64,000 nt of DNA from a bacterium (GTDB taxonomy: Bacteria > Pseudomonadota > Gammaproteobacteria > Burkholderiales > Burkholderiaceae_C), in the NCBI GenBank assembly GCA_030824555.1, contig JAVBXK010000027.1, forward strand, positions 61,994 to 125,993. Direction: 5' to 3'. The notes beneath the pieces were generated by a model, which worked only from the letters and a program-made list of their open reading frames with translations, was not told the DNA's origin and did not search any database. The translations under genes and the position numbers were made by a program. Positions 49,742 to 58,987 of this stretch are shown here, piece after piece; position 1 is the first letter of the stretch; every line of letters begins with the position of its first letter.

Positions 49742-50597
49742 AGCTTGGGGTGTATGCCAGCCGCACATAAATGGGGGCAAACGCCTCGGCTTGTGTCAAC
49801 TCAATCAAGGTTTCTTTGGCCAGCTCCAGCATGGCAATGAAGGTCACCACCAGCACGGGCAGGCCACGGCTGGGGTCGAACAAGTCGCCAAATTCCACGA
49901 ATCGGCGACTTTGCAATGCTTTGAGCACGATGCCCATGTGCTCGCGTACCGACAATTCTTCGCGGCTGATGCGGTGGTGTTGTACCAGCTTGGCCCGCTT
50001 GACGATGTCAGCCCAGGCCTGCTGCAAGTCGGCGGCGCTCACGTCGGGGAAGCGCGGGTTCAGCGCCTGTTCGACGTGCACCTGGGTGTGCAATATGTCG
50101 CGTCCCATTTGTGGCAATTCGTTCAAATGGAAGGCGGCGAGCTTCATGCGCTCGTATTCAAGCAAGCGGCGTACCAGCTCGGCGCGCGGGTCTTCCACCT
50201 CTTCGCCATTGGCCGCCGCACGCACCGGCAGCAGCATGCGCGACTTGATTTCGATCAGCATGGCTGCCATCAGCAGGTATTCGGCGGCCAGTTCGAGGTT
50301 GGAGGCGCGGATCTCGTCCACATAGCTCAGGTATTGCCGCGTGACGGCTGCCATGGGGATGTCGAGGATGTTGAAGTTCTGCTTGCGGATCAGGTACAGC
50401 AGCAGATCCAGCGGGCCTTCGAAGGCTTCCAGAAACACCCGCAGCGCATCGGGCGGGATGTACAGGTCCTGCGGCATGGCAAACAGCGGCTCGCCATACA
50501 GGCGGGCCACGGCCACGTGGTCGACCACGTCGGGCAGGCCGGGTATGGGCTCTGCCGGGGCGTGACTGGCCAGTGCCTCTTCAGCTGGAGTGAGCAT
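49740..50597 (-). CDS. scpA: Segregation and condensation protein A
   Basis: This kleisin subunit bridges the SMC dimer with ScpB in chromosome condensation. It has 285 residues. The N-terminal FEGPLDLLLYLIRKQNFNILDIPM segment near residue 59 is the family signature, and YLLMAAMLIEIKSRMLLP follows near 107. A central acidic stretch and a C-terminal winged-helix domain complete the protein. scpB is not in the window. Confidence 0.94.
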   Translation of the reverse strand: MLTPAEEALASHAPAEPIPGLPDVVDHVAVARLYGEPLFAMPQDLYIPPDALRVFLEAFEGPLDLLLYLIRKQNFNILDIPMAAVTRQYLSYVDEIRASNLELAAEYLLMAAMLIEIKSRMLLPVRAAANGEEVEDPRAELVRRLLEYERMKLAAFHLNELPQMGRDILHTQVHVEQALNPRFPDVSAADLQQAWADIVKRAKLVQHHRISREELSVREHMGIVLKALQSRRFVEFGDLFDPSRGLPVLVVTFIAMLELAKETLIELTQAEAFAPIYVRLAYTPS

Positions 50598-50640
50598 GCG
50601 CGGGCAAACGTGTGGCCAACAAGGGTGTCAGCCGCAGGTT

Positions 50641-50853
50641 TCAGGCTTCAGTGGGGGCGGTCTGGTAGGGGTAAGGCTTTTGTGCCACCTGGCCAGCCAG
50701 CAGGTCTTTCTGGACGGTGTAATCGACATCTTTGTCCCACAACAGGTTGCGTCCTTCACGCTGACCGGCTTCCATGGCAGGGTTGGCTGCCTTGATCGAT
50801 TCGATGAAGTCGGTGGCTTCGGATGTGTAGTGAGGACGGGCAAAAATGGACAT
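50641..50853 (-). CDS. DUF3460 small protein
   Basis: This 70-residue protein starts MSIFARPHYTSEATDFIE and matches the betaproteobacterial DUF3460 family, usually next to scpA as here. Function is unknown. The start at 50853 is chosen from the family N-terminus; the frame continues upstream without support. Confidence 0.88.
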   Translation of the reverse strand: MSIFARPHYTSEATDFIESIKAANPAMEAGQREGRNLLWDKDVDYTVQKDLLAGQVAQKPYPYQTAPTEA

Positions 50854-51081
50854 GGTGTGTGGCGCGCTTGAAACCGTGAAGGGCGCTATTTTAGTTGCCA
50901 GAGGGCCGTGTGCCTGTCCGGCCCGTGTGTGGACGCTGATTGCGCTGCAAGCGGTGCCCCGGTGGCTACACTGGGTCATCACTGCTTACTTGGAATGGCC
51001 ATGCTCCCTGGTTCGTTTTTTTGCACGTTGTCGCGTGATGGCGCACCAAGCCATGCTCTGGTTGGCATCCCTCGGGCTGCC

Positions 51082-51585
51082 ATGTGGGCACGCAGGTGGG
51101 GTGCGTTGTGGTTGGCGCTGGGGGCTTTGCTGTCGGCCTGCGATGTGCAGAACATCCGCGAGCTGGAAGAGGGCGTGTCCACCGAGGCTGATGTGAAAAA
51201 GCGCTTTGGCGAACCCGAGGCCGTCTGGGATGGCCCGGACGGTGCCCGTATTTTTGAATACAACCGCCAACCGGCGGGGTACCAGAACTACATGATCAGC
51301 ATCGGGCAGGACGGCAAGATGGTTGCGTTGCGCCAAGTGCTGACACCACGCAACTTTGCCCAGGTTCAACCCGGCATGCCCATGGAAACCGTGCGGCGCA
51401 TGCTGGGCCGCCCCATGAAAGTGACGCCCTTCGAACTGAAAGCCGAGGTGCACCACGACTGGCGCTACCAGGACGGCCCCAACACCAGCGACTCGAAAAT
51501 ATTCACCGTGGTGTACGACCGCGACATGAAAGTGCTGCGCACCCAGTCAGTGCCTGACCCCGCGCTGGACGGCGGCGGGCGCTGA
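51082..51585 (+). CDS. BamE/SmpA-like outer-membrane lipoprotein
   Basis: This 167-residue lipoprotein has an Arg-containing start, a hydrophobic core and a lipobox (LLSAC, Cys at residue 20). Two BamE-type units are suggested: GVSTEADVKKRFGEPEAVWDG near residue 32 and VQPGMPMETVRRMLGRPMKV near residue 95. It may assist outer-membrane protein assembly, but true BamE is shorter, so I leave the gene unnamed. Start chosen at ATG 51082 because it places the signal peptide at the N-terminus. Confidence 0.82.
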   Translation: MWARRWGALWLALGALLSACDVQNIRELEEGVSTEADVKKRFGEPEAVWDGPDGARIFEYNRQPAGYQNYMISIGQDGKMVALRQVLTPRNFAQVQPGMPMETVRRMLGRPMKVTPFELKAEVHHDWRYQDGPNTSDSKIFTVVYDRDMKVLRTQSVPDPALDGGGR

Positions 51586-51616
51586 GCCTGGCCGCAGCCC
51601 CCAGGTCGGGCCAGGC
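51586..51616. terminator. GC hairpin between convergent lipoprotein gene and metG
   Basis: A perfect 8-bp stem (gcctggcc/ggccaggc) with a 15-base loop starts directly after the lipoprotein stop codon. There is no U-tract on either strand, so it is a 3'-end hairpin rather than a proven terminator. Confidence 0.4.
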
Positions 51617-51627
51617 AGCCAGGCAGG

Positions 51628-53814
51628 TCAGTGGATGCGCATGCCAGGCGTGGCACCTGGCCAGGGCGTGAGCACGAAGATGCCGGGGTTGGCTTTTTCG
51701 TCGCCGTGGCTGGCCGCCAGCACCATGCCTTCGCTGATGCCGAATTTCATTTTGCGTGGGGCCAGGTTGGCCACCATCACGGTCAGCAGGCCCACCAGCT
51801 GTTCGGGCTGGTACATGCTGGCAATGCCTGAAAAGACGTTGCGCGTTTTGGGTTGACCGGTTTCGTCGGTTTCGCCCACGTCCAGCGTCAGCCTCAGCAG
51901 TTTGGTGCTGCCTTCCACGGCCTCGCAGTTGACGATTTTGGCGATGCGCAGGTCCACCTTGGCAAAGTCGTCGATGCCAATGGTGGGTGCCAGTGCCTCG
52001 CCACCGGGTTGGCCATCTGCGCTGGCAGTGGCTGGCTGTGCAGCGGCCGGGTTGGCCTTTTGTTTGGATGCTGCTTTGGTATCCGTAGCTGCTGTCGCTT
52101 GCTCTGCTTGCGCTGGAGCCTCAAATAATGCGTCAAGTTGCTTGATGTCAACGCGTTGCATCAGGTGTTCGTAGTTGCCAATGACGTGACCAGCCGCCAG
52201 CGTGGCGGCAGCGTCGGCAAACGTCATGGGTGTCACAGCCAGGAAGCCTTCCACACGGGCCACCAATGCGGGCAGCACGGGCTTGAGGTACAGGCTCAGC
52301 AGGCGGAAGGCTTGCAGGCAGGTGGTGCACACGTCTTGCAGGCGGGCGTCCATGCCTTCTTTTTTGGCCAGCTCCCAGGGCTTGTTCTGGTCCACATAGG
52401 CGTTGACCTTGTCGGCCAGCAGCATCACCTCGCGCAGGGCGCGGGCATAGTCGCGACTGTCGTAGCAGGCGGCAATGGCGGTGCCTTCGGCCGCCAATGT
52501 GGCTACCAGCGCCTGGCCATCGGCTGACATGGCACCCAGCTGCCCGCCAAAGCGCTTGCTGATGAAGCCTGCGCTGCGGCTGGCGATGTTGATGAATTTG
52601 CCTACCAGATCTGCGTTGACGCGGGCCATGAAGTCGGCCGAGTTGAAGTCAACGTCTTCGTTCTTGCCGTTGAGCTTGGCGGCAATGTAATAACGCAGCC
52701 ACTCGGGGTTCATGCCCAGGCTGAGGTACTTGAGGGGGTCGAGGCCGGTGCCCCGGCTCTTGCTCATTTTTTCGCCGTTGTTCACGGTCAGAAAGCCGTG
52801 CACGAACACCGCGTTGGGCGTTTTGCGGCCACTGAAGTGCAGCATGGCGGGCCAGAACAGCGTGTGGAAGTAGGTGATGTCCTTGCCGATGAAGTGGTAC
52901 TGCTCGGTGGCCGGATCGGCCACAAATTCATCGTAGCTGCGCGTTTCACCACAGGCGGCTTTGGGGCCGCCTTTGTCGAAATAGTTTTTCAGCGAGGCCA
53001 GGTAGCCGATGGGCGCGTCCAGCCACACGTAGAAGTATTTGCCCGGTGCATCGGGGATTTCAATGCCGAAATAGGGCGCATCGCGACTGATGTCCCAGTC
53101 GCCCAGGCCGCCATTGCCTTCAGCGTCTTTGGCAAACCATTCCTTGATTTTGTTCAGCACCTCGGGTTGCAGGTGGCCATCGGCATGCGTCCAGGTTTGC
53201 AGGAACTCGGCGCAGCGCGGGTCGCTCAGGGCAAAAAAGTGGTGCTCCGACTGTTTCATCACCGGTGTGGCCCCTGACAGGGCCGAGTACGGGTCTTTCA
53301 GCTCGGTGGGTGCGTACACCGCACCGCAGCTTTCGCAGCTGTCGCCGTACTGGTCTTTGGCGTTGCACTTGGGGCAGGTGCCTTTGATGAAGCGGTCGGG
53401 CAGGAACATCTGTTTTTCGGGGTCGAAAAACTGCTCGATGGTTTTGGTGGTGATCAGCCCGTTGGCCTTGAGCGCGCGGTAGATGTCTTGCGCCAGCTGG
53501 TGGTTTTCGGGTCCGTCGGTGCTGTGCCAGTTGTCAAACGCAATGTGAAAGCCGTCCAGGTAAGGCTTGCGCCCGGCGGCGATGTTGGCCACGAACTGCT
53601 GGGGCGTGATGCCCGCTTTTTCGGCCGCGATCATGATGGGTGCGCCATGCGCGTCGTCGGCACCCACGAAGTGCACCTCGTGGCCCTGCATGCGCTGGAA
53701 ACGCACCCAGGTGTCGGCCTGGATGTATTCCATGATGTGGCCGATGTGGAAGTTGCCATTGGCGTAGGGCAGGGCCGTGGTGACGAACAGGCGGCGGGGA
53801 GCGGTGTGGTTCAT
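51628..53814 (-). CDS. metG: Methionyl-tRNA synthetase
   Basis: The synthetase has 728 residues starting at ATG 53814 ([20 protein letters not shown]). HIGH is in [10 protein letters not shown] near residue 24, the zinc knuckle has CPKC and CESC near 145-160, and KMSKS is in [11 protein letters not shown] near 342. An EMAP-II-like tRNA-binding domain ends the protein (about residues 620-728). The linker before it (about 560-615) is Ala/Gln/Lys-rich, and part of it is encoded by a dispersed repeat copy. The mrp/apbC gene that often neighbours metG lies about 4 kb away, beyond fccAB and a two-component system. Confidence 0.97.
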   Translation of the reverse strand: MNHTAPRRLFVTTALPYANGNFHIGHIMEYIQADTWVRFQRMQGHEVHFVGADDAHGAPIMIAAEKAGITPQQFVANIAAGRKPYLDGFHIAFDNWHSTDGPENHQLAQDIYRALKANGLITTKTIEQFFDPEKQMFLPDRFIKGTCPKCNAKDQYGDSCESCGAVYAPTELKDPYSALSGATPVMKQSEHHFFALSDPRCAEFLQTWTHADGHLQPEVLNKIKEWFAKDAEGNGGLGDWDISRDAPYFGIEIPDAPGKYFYVWLDAPIGYLASLKNYFDKGGPKAACGETRSYDEFVADPATEQYHFIGKDITYFHTLFWPAMLHFSGRKTPNAVFVHGFLTVNNGEKMSKSRGTGLDPLKYLSLGMNPEWLRYYIAAKLNGKNEDVDFNSADFMARVNADLVGKFINIASRSAGFISKRFGGQLGAMSADGQALVATLAAEGTAIAACYDSRDYARALREVMLLADKVNAYVDQNKPWELAKKEGMDARLQDVCTTCLQAFRLLSLYLKPVLPALVARVEGFLAVTPMTFADAAATLAAGHVIGNYEHLMQRVDIKQLDALFEAPAQAEQATAATDTKAASKQKANPAAAQPATASADGQPGGEALAPTIGIDDFAKVDLRIAKIVNCEAVEGSTKLLRLTLDVGETDETGQPKTRNVFSGIASMYQPEQLVGLLTVMVANLAPRKMKFGISEGMVLAASHGDEKANPGIFVLTPWPGATPGMRIH
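52080..52131 (+). repeat. Dispersed ~50-base repeat, copy 10 (in frame within metG)
   Basis: Forward copy: gtagctgctgtcgcttg, then cttgcgctggagcctc and aaataa. It encodes the low-complexity linker between the anticodon-binding and C-terminal tRNA-binding domains (about residues 561-579). Confidence 0.65.
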
Positions 53815-54069
53815 GCTGCGATCAATAGGGTGGCACAACGTGCAATCGGGGGCGCTGGCACGTGGCGCAGGCAGGGGCCAGTAGTTTATCGGCCCTGGGC
53901 CCAGGCTGCGCTGCGCAGGGGTGCCACACCGTTTGTTACGTTTGGTTGCAACCGGTTTGCCCGGCCTGCGGCTTCTTCAGCCAGTCCTCAGGTTGGGCTC
54001 ATAACGTCTGAACTGTCCGCGAACGATTCGATTCCCTCGATGACGCGCGATGCTTCAAAGGAGATTCAG

Positions 54070-54375
54070 ATGTGGAAACGTACTGCCTCGATGGCGGTCC
54101 TGTTCGGGCTGGCGGTGTCATCCGTTCAAGTCGCACAGGCCCAGGTCGCACAACCCGGCCGCTTGCTGGCTTCCAACTGTTTTCAATGTCATGGCACCAA
54201 TGGCAAGGGGCCGGGGTTTGACAGCCTGGCGGGCAAGTCAACCAATGAAATCTACAAAGAGCTCAAGGAATTTCAGTCTGGCAAAGAGGGCAACGGGATC
54301 ATGGCCAAACACGCCATGGCCTATACCGACGAGCAGCTCAAGCTGATCTCGACTTGGTTTGCTGCACAGAAATGA
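54070..54375 (+). CDS. fccA: Monohaem c-type cytochrome (FccA/SoxE-like)
   Basis: This 101-residue cytochrome has a signal peptide (cleavage near AQA) and one haem site CFQCH at residues 37-41. A Met in the segment IMAKHAMAYTD near residue 83 is the probable sixth ligand. AAGGAG lies eight bases before the ATG. It is followed after 16 bases by the FccB-like flavoprotein, so it probably serves as its electron acceptor in the periplasm. FccA of Allochromatium carries two haems and is about twice this length, so this is a half-size form. Confidence 0.82.
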   Translation: MWKRTASMAVLFGLAVSSVQVAQAQVAQPGRLLASNCFQCHGTNGKGPGFDSLAGKSTNEIYKELKEFQSGKEGNGIMAKHAMAYTDEQLKLISTWFAAQK

Positions 54376-54391
54376 CATCAAGGGGAACACC

Positions 54392-55726
54392 ATGAAAAGA
54401 CGCCATTTCCTGAACGCCACCACCGCCAGTGTCGCGGCCTCCATGCTGGCCGCTTGCGGCGGTGGAGATGAATCGACAGACGCGCAACAAGCCCAGGCAT
54501 TCGAGCAGGCCAATGACGCGAAAAAACGGCCCGTCACCGTGTCCACCGGGCCCATCAAATCCCGCGTGATCGTGGTGGGTGGCGGCATGGGTGGTGCAAC
54601 CGTGGCCAAGTACCTGCGGTTGTGGGGCGACGGGGTCGAGGTCACGCTGGTCGAACGGGCCAACTCGTACACCTCGAACATCATGAGCAGCCTGGTGCTG
54701 ACCGGGCAGCGCACCATGGCCAGCCTGGACTTCAAGTACGACACCCTCATCAGCAAATACGGCGTGAAGGTGGTGCTGGGTGACGTGGTCAGCATCGACC
54801 CCGTGGCTGTCAAGGTCACGCTGAGCACGGGCACGGTGCTGGCGGCAGACCGCATCGTGCTGGCCCCAGGCATCGACTTTGACGAGGTGCCCGGCATGGG
54901 CACCTCCAACAAAATGCCCCACGCCTGGAAGGCCGGGCCACAGACAGCGTTGCTGGCCAGTCAGTTGGCGGCCATGCCGAGCAATGGCACCGCCATCCTT
55001 GCCATCCCCAAGGTGCCCTATCGCTGCCCACCCGGACCCTATGAGCGCGCATGCCTGATCGCAGATTGGATCAAGGCCAAACGCCCCCGCGGCAAATTGA
55101 TTGTGCTGGATGCCAACCCTGACTTCGTGACCGAGAAAGACAATTTCTCCAACGCCTTCTTCGGGCTGCATGGCGGTGTGATCGAGTACGTGACCAATGC
55201 CACCGTGTCTCAGGTCGACCCGGCCAGCATGCAGGTCTACACCACACAAGGCGTGTTCCGGGGTGACGTGGTCAACCTGATCCCGCGCCAGAAGGGGGGC
55301 AAACTCATCGTCGACAGCGGGTTGGCCAACGCCACCGAAGGGCGGTTTGCCGATGTCAACATGCTGAGCTACGCCAGCACGGTGGCGGGAGCCGACAAGG
55401 TGCACGTCATTGGCGACAGCAGTGCCACCACGCAGCCCAAGGCTGGCCACATTGCCAACCAGGAGGCCAAGGTGTGTGCCGATGCGCTCAGCCGCCTGTT
55501 GTCAGGCGCAACACCCGACCCCGCCCCCGTGACCAACTCGGCGTGTTACTCGACCATCACCATGAGCCAGGCGTCGTGGTTGACGGCTGCGTTCCAGTAC
55601 GACGCGGCCACGCAGGCCATGAAGGTGGTGCCCGCATCGTCCGCTGCTTCTGTGGGTTGGGCCAAAGACAACTTCGGTGACATGTCCACCTGGTTCAAGG
55701 CCTTGATGGCCGACTCGTTCGCCTGA
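54392..55726 (+). CDS. fccB: Sulfide dehydrogenase flavoprotein (FccB/SoxF-like)
   Basis: This periplasmic flavoprotein probably oxidises sulfide and passes electrons to the adjacent cytochrome. It has 444 residues. The N-terminus carries a twin-arginine motif (RRHFLNA) and a lipobox-like LAAC at 19-22, so it may be a Tat-exported lipoprotein. The FAD loop is VIVVGGGMGGATVAKYLR near residue 59. Both redox cysteines of the family have counterparts: PYRCPPGPYERA (Cys212) and NSACYSTI near residue 393. The Cys that binds FAD covalently in Allochromatium FccB appears to be missing (SYTSNIMSS near residue 92). GGGG lies just upstream of the ATG. Confidence 0.85.
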   Translation: MKRRHFLNATTASVAASMLAACGGGDESTDAQQAQAFEQANDAKKRPVTVSTGPIKSRVIVVGGGMGGATVAKYLRLWGDGVEVTLVERANSYTSNIMSSLVLTGQRTMASLDFKYDTLISKYGVKVVLGDVVSIDPVAVKVTLSTGTVLAADRIVLAPGIDFDEVPGMGTSNKMPHAWKAGPQTALLASQLAAMPSNGTAILAIPKVPYRCPPGPYERACLIADWIKAKRPRGKLIVLDANPDFVTEKDNFSNAFFGLHGGVIEYVTNATVSQVDPASMQVYTTQGVFRGDVVNLIPRQKGGKLIVDSGLANATEGRFADVNMLSYASTVAGADKVHVIGDSSATTQPKAGHIANQEAKVCADALSRLLSGATPDPAPVTNSACYSTITMSQASWLTAAFQYDAATQAMKVVPASSAASVGWAKDNFGDMSTWFKALMADSFA

Positions 55727-55744
55727 TCGTTTCAGCTGCCTGGT

Positions 55745-57061
55745 TCACGCCTTGGGTTTGCGCCGCAGCGTCAGCTCTGCGGTCAGCCCCAAGCCAGCGC
55801 CCGTGTTCACGATGTTCAACGTGCCGCCGTGGGCACGGGCCACCATGTCAGCCATCATCAGCCCCAGGCCCATGTGCCCGTCGTAGTCCTGCAAGGCCAG
55901 CGCGCGTTGCAATTCCTGCAGCCGGGATTCGGGCACGCCGGGCCCATCGTCTTGCAGGCTGATGACCTGAAACCGCGTGTCCACCTGCACCCGCAGGGTG
56001 ACGTGATGGCCACCATGCTGCACCACGTTGTCCAGCAGGTTGATCAGCGCGGCGGCCAGCAGGTCGGGGTCTGCCTCGACGTTTGCGGGCTGTACGAGGC
56101 TGATTTCCAGCCGATCGATCGTCACGTTGTGCAAGAGAGATGCAATGCTCACCTCTTGCCAATGCGTTTCAATGCCGCTTCTGAACAGCGTCAGCAATGT
56201 CGACACCACGCGTTTGAGCCGGTTGGCGGCCTCGCGTGTTTGTTTCAGGCGGGGGCGGGTTTCGGGCGTGCATTCGCGCAGCGCCACCGCCAGTTGCGCG
56301 TCCATGCCCGCCAGCGGTGTGCGCAAGGCGTGGGCCGCGTGGGCACTGAAGGCCCGCTCGTTTTCAATGCGCCGTGTCAGGCGGCGGCCCAAGTCTTTCA
56401 CGGCTTTGCGTATGGGGGCCAGCTCTTGCCGCTCCACACCGGGCAACGCAGAATCTGATCGGGTCGGGTCGTAGGCTGACACGGCCTGACTCAGGGCCAG
56501 CAGCGGGTCCAGCTCGCGTTTGACCAGGCTGCGTGACCCCACCATGAAGCCCAGACCAATCAGTAGCGTGACCGCCATCGCTGCCCAGGCTGCATCCAAG
56601 CGGGCGCGTCGCCGCTCTGACTGGTGGTCGGCCACGTACACCATGCCCTGGTCATCGGGCAAGGGCAGGCCAAACACCCGCCAATCGCCTTCTGCATTGG
56701 CCAAGCCAGGTGTGGAGGAGGTAAAAAACGGTTTGACCGGAGCGTGGTGCGAACGCAGTTCAAGCAAACCCCCTGATGTCACGCGCTGCCAGATGACCTT
56801 CTCGGTGTGCGCCGGGGCCGGTAGCGTGGTGTTCGCCAGGGCGTCGCGCAAGGGCCGGTCCAACGTCGTCATCAGGCCGTACAGCAGTTCGCCCGACTCT
56901 TGCAAGCCTGCGTCGGCCAGCTCGTCCACCTGGTGCTGGATGATGGCCCAGACCGTGACCGACACCACCAGCACCCACACCACCGATACGCCCACCAGGG
57001 CGCGCATCAAACGCTCCCGGATGGATGGCACCGTGGTCGGATTGAAGGTTGACTCCATCAT
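55745..57061 (-). CDS. Sensor histidine kinase
   Basis: The protein has 438 residues, two transmembrane helices (about 20-42 and 160-178) and a periplasmic domain between them. A linker leads to the phosphoacceptor box FSAHAAHALRTPLAG (His near residue 240). The ATPase motifs ALINLLDNVVQHG (N box), DDGPGVP (G1) and GHMGLGL (G2) follow. The layout is that of OmpR-type partner kinases such as QseC/PmrB. The signal is unknown. It overlaps the response regulator gene by four bases and converges on fccB, so a link to sulfide is possible but not shown. Confidence 0.92.
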   Translation of the reverse strand: MMESTFNPTTVPSIRERLMRALVGVSVVWVLVVSVTVWAIIQHQVDELADAGLQESGELLYGLMTTLDRPLRDALANTTLPAPAHTEKVIWQRVTSGGLLELRSHHAPVKPFFTSSTPGLANAEGDWRVFGLPLPDDQGMVYVADHQSERRRARLDAAWAAMAVTLLIGLGFMVGSRSLVKRELDPLLALSQAVSAYDPTRSDSALPGVERQELAPIRKAVKDLGRRLTRRIENERAFSAHAAHALRTPLAGMDAQLAVALRECTPETRPRLKQTREAANRLKRVVSTLLTLFRSGIETHWQEVSIASLLHNVTIDRLEISLVQPANVEADPDLLAAALINLLDNVVQHGGHHVTLRVQVDTRFQVISLQDDGPGVPESRLQELQRALALQDYDGHMGLGLMMADMVARAHGGTLNIVNTGAGLGLTAELTLRRKPKA

Positions 57062-57714
57062 GTGTTGACGCGGTAGCCCAGGCCCCGCAAGGTCTGTATG
57101 ACATCTTTGCCCAGCTTGCGTCGGATGGCCGAAATGTGCACCTCCAGCGCGTTGTCGGACAGCGAGCCGTCGAACCCCATCACCAGGTCCTCCAGTTCAG
57201 ACTTGGACACCGTGCGGCCCTTGCGCAGCGCCAGGGCCTCCAGCAGCACCCATTCACGCGAGGTCAAAGCAACCGGGGTGTCGTGTACGGTGGCCGATTT
57301 GGCGTTCAAGTCGAGCGCGACCGGGCCCAGGTGCAACACAGGGGCAGGACTGCCCGCTGCACGGCGGCGCACCGCACGCAAGCGGGCCACCAGCTCTTCG
57401 GGCTCGAACGGCTTGACCAGGTAGTCGTCCGCACCGGTGTTCAGGCCCGACAGCCGGTCGGCCAACTGGTCGCGCGCCGTGATCATCAGCGCGGGGGTGC
57501 TGTCGTTGGCCTCCCGCAGGCTTTTGAGCCATGCCAGCCCCGAGCCGTCGGGCAGCTGCCAGTCAATGACCAGGGCGTCATACGGTTGGTGTGCGTAGGC
57601 AGCGCGTGCCTCGCTCAGGCGGCAGCACCACTCCACCACGTGGTCGTCAGTGCGCATGAAGTCCCTCAGCGCTTCACCGAGGATACGGTCGTCTTCCAGC
57701 AGCAGGATTCGCAT
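57058..57714 (-). CDS. OmpR-family response regulator
   Basis: The protein has 218 residues: a receiver domain with acidic residues LLEDD near 7, the phosphoacceptor Asp in LVIDWQLPDGSG near 51 and Lys in YLVKPFEPEE near 100, then a winged-helix DNA-binding domain (about 125-218) ending in IQTLRGLGYRVNT. It pairs with the downstream histidine kinase through an ATGA overlap. Target genes are unknown. Confidence 0.93.
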   Translation of the reverse strand: MRILLLEDDRILGEALRDFMRTDDHVVEWCCRLSEARAAYAHQPYDALVIDWQLPDGSGLAWLKSLREANDSTPALMITARDQLADRLSGLNTGADDYLVKPFEPEELVARLRAVRRRAAGSPAPVLHLGPVALDLNAKSATVHDTPVALTSREWVLLEALALRKGRTVSKSELEDLVMGFDGSLSDNALEVHISAIRRKLGKDVIQTLRGLGYRVNT

Positions 57715-57880
57715 GGCGGAGCTTGAGCAGCAAGGGGTTGAACAAAGTGGCGGAGCGTATCGGGTGCAGCTTAAATGGACACACGCCGTTCAAGGCATTG
57801 CGGCGCATGACAGTTTGTCGCAGGTCCCGGCGGTAGACTCATAGGAACGTTCAACCATACCTTTACCGAGGCCCCCTCAC

Positions 57881-58972
57881 ATGCCCGCAGACACCCAGGC
57901 GCTGCTGACCGCGCTGCAAACCGTCATTGACCCCAACACTGGCAAAGATTTCGTGTCGACCAAGGCGTTGAAGAACCTCCAGGTCAACGATGCCGACGTG
58001 TCGTTCGATGTCGAGCTGGGCTACCCCGCCAAAAGCCAGATACCGGGCTTTCGCAAGGCGCTGATTGCGGCGGCCCGCACCGTGGCCGGTGTGGACAACG
58101 TGTCGGTCAACGTCACCACCAAAATCACCACCCATGCGGTGCAGCGCGGCGTGGCGTTGTTGCCCAACGTGAAAAACATCGTGGCCGTGGCCTCTGGCAA
58201 AGGCGGCGTGGGCAAAAGCACTACCACCGTGAACCTGGCCCTGGCGCTGGCCGCCGAGGGGGCCAAAGTGGGCATTCTGGACGCCGACATCTACGGCCCC
58301 AGCCAACCGATGATGATGGGGATCGAAGGCCGCCCCGAGAGCGTGGACGGCCAAACCATGGAACCGCTGGAAAACTACGGCCTGCAGGTCATGTCCATCG
58401 GCTTTCTGGTGGACAAGGACGAAGCCATGATCTGGCGCGGCCCCATGGCCACCCAGGCGCTGGACCAGTTGCTGCGCCAGACCAATTGGAAAGAGCTGGA
58501 CTATTTGCTGGTGGACATGCCTCCTGGCACCGGCGACATCCAGCTCACGCTGAGCCAGAAGGTGCCGCTGACAGGTGCCGTCATCGTCACCACGCCGCAG
58601 GACATTGCGCTGCTCGATGCGCGCAAGGGCATCAAGATGTTCGAGAAGGTGGGCGTGCCCATCCTGGGCATCGTGGAAAACATGGCGGTGTATTGCTGCC
58701 CCAACTGCGGCCACACCGAGCACATCTTCGGTGTCGACGGTGGGAAGCACATGGCAGCTGAATACAGCATGGACTACCTGGGCGCGTTGCCACTGAACAT
58801 GCAGATCCGCGTGCAGGCCGACAGTGGCAAACCCACCGTGGTGGCCGACCCGGACGGCGAAGTGTCCGGCATCTACAAGAGCGTGGCGCGCCAGGTGGCC
58901 ATCAAAATTGCCGCGCGAGCCAAAGACTTTTCGTCCAAATTCCCGACCATCAAGGTCTCGAAAGACACCTGA
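57881..58972 (+). CDS. apbC: Iron-sulfur cluster carrier protein Mrp/ApbC
   Basis: This 363-residue P-loop ATPase carries and delivers 4Fe-4S clusters. An N-terminal DUF59/MIP18 domain (residues 1-80) precedes the deviant Walker A GKGGVGKSTT near residue 107; VDMPPGTGDI near 212 and the cluster-binding CPNCGH near 266 follow. It lies directly before a module rich in 4Fe-4S proteins, which fits its role. Confidence 0.95.
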   Translation: MPADTQALLTALQTVIDPNTGKDFVSTKALKNLQVNDADVSFDVELGYPAKSQIPGFRKALIAAARTVAGVDNVSVNVTTKITTHAVQRGVALLPNVKNIVAVASGKGGVGKSTTTVNLALALAAEGAKVGILDADIYGPSQPMMMGIEGRPESVDGQTMEPLENYGLQVMSIGFLVDKDEAMIWRGPMATQALDQLLRQTNWKELDYLLVDMPPGTGDIQLTLSQKVPLTGAVIVTTPQDIALLDARKGIKMFEKVGVPILGIVENMAVYCCPNCGHTEHIFGVDGGKHMAAEYSMDYLGALPLNMQIRVQADSGKPTVVADPDGEVSGIYKSVARQVAIKIAARAKDFSSKFPTIKVSKDT

Positions 58973-58987
58973 TACCAGGCCGGTGTG

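Noticed and set aside
48050..49840. Open frame of 596 codons on the plus strand
   Set aside because: It is antisense to nadB, whose motifs are complete; no motif is seen in this frame.
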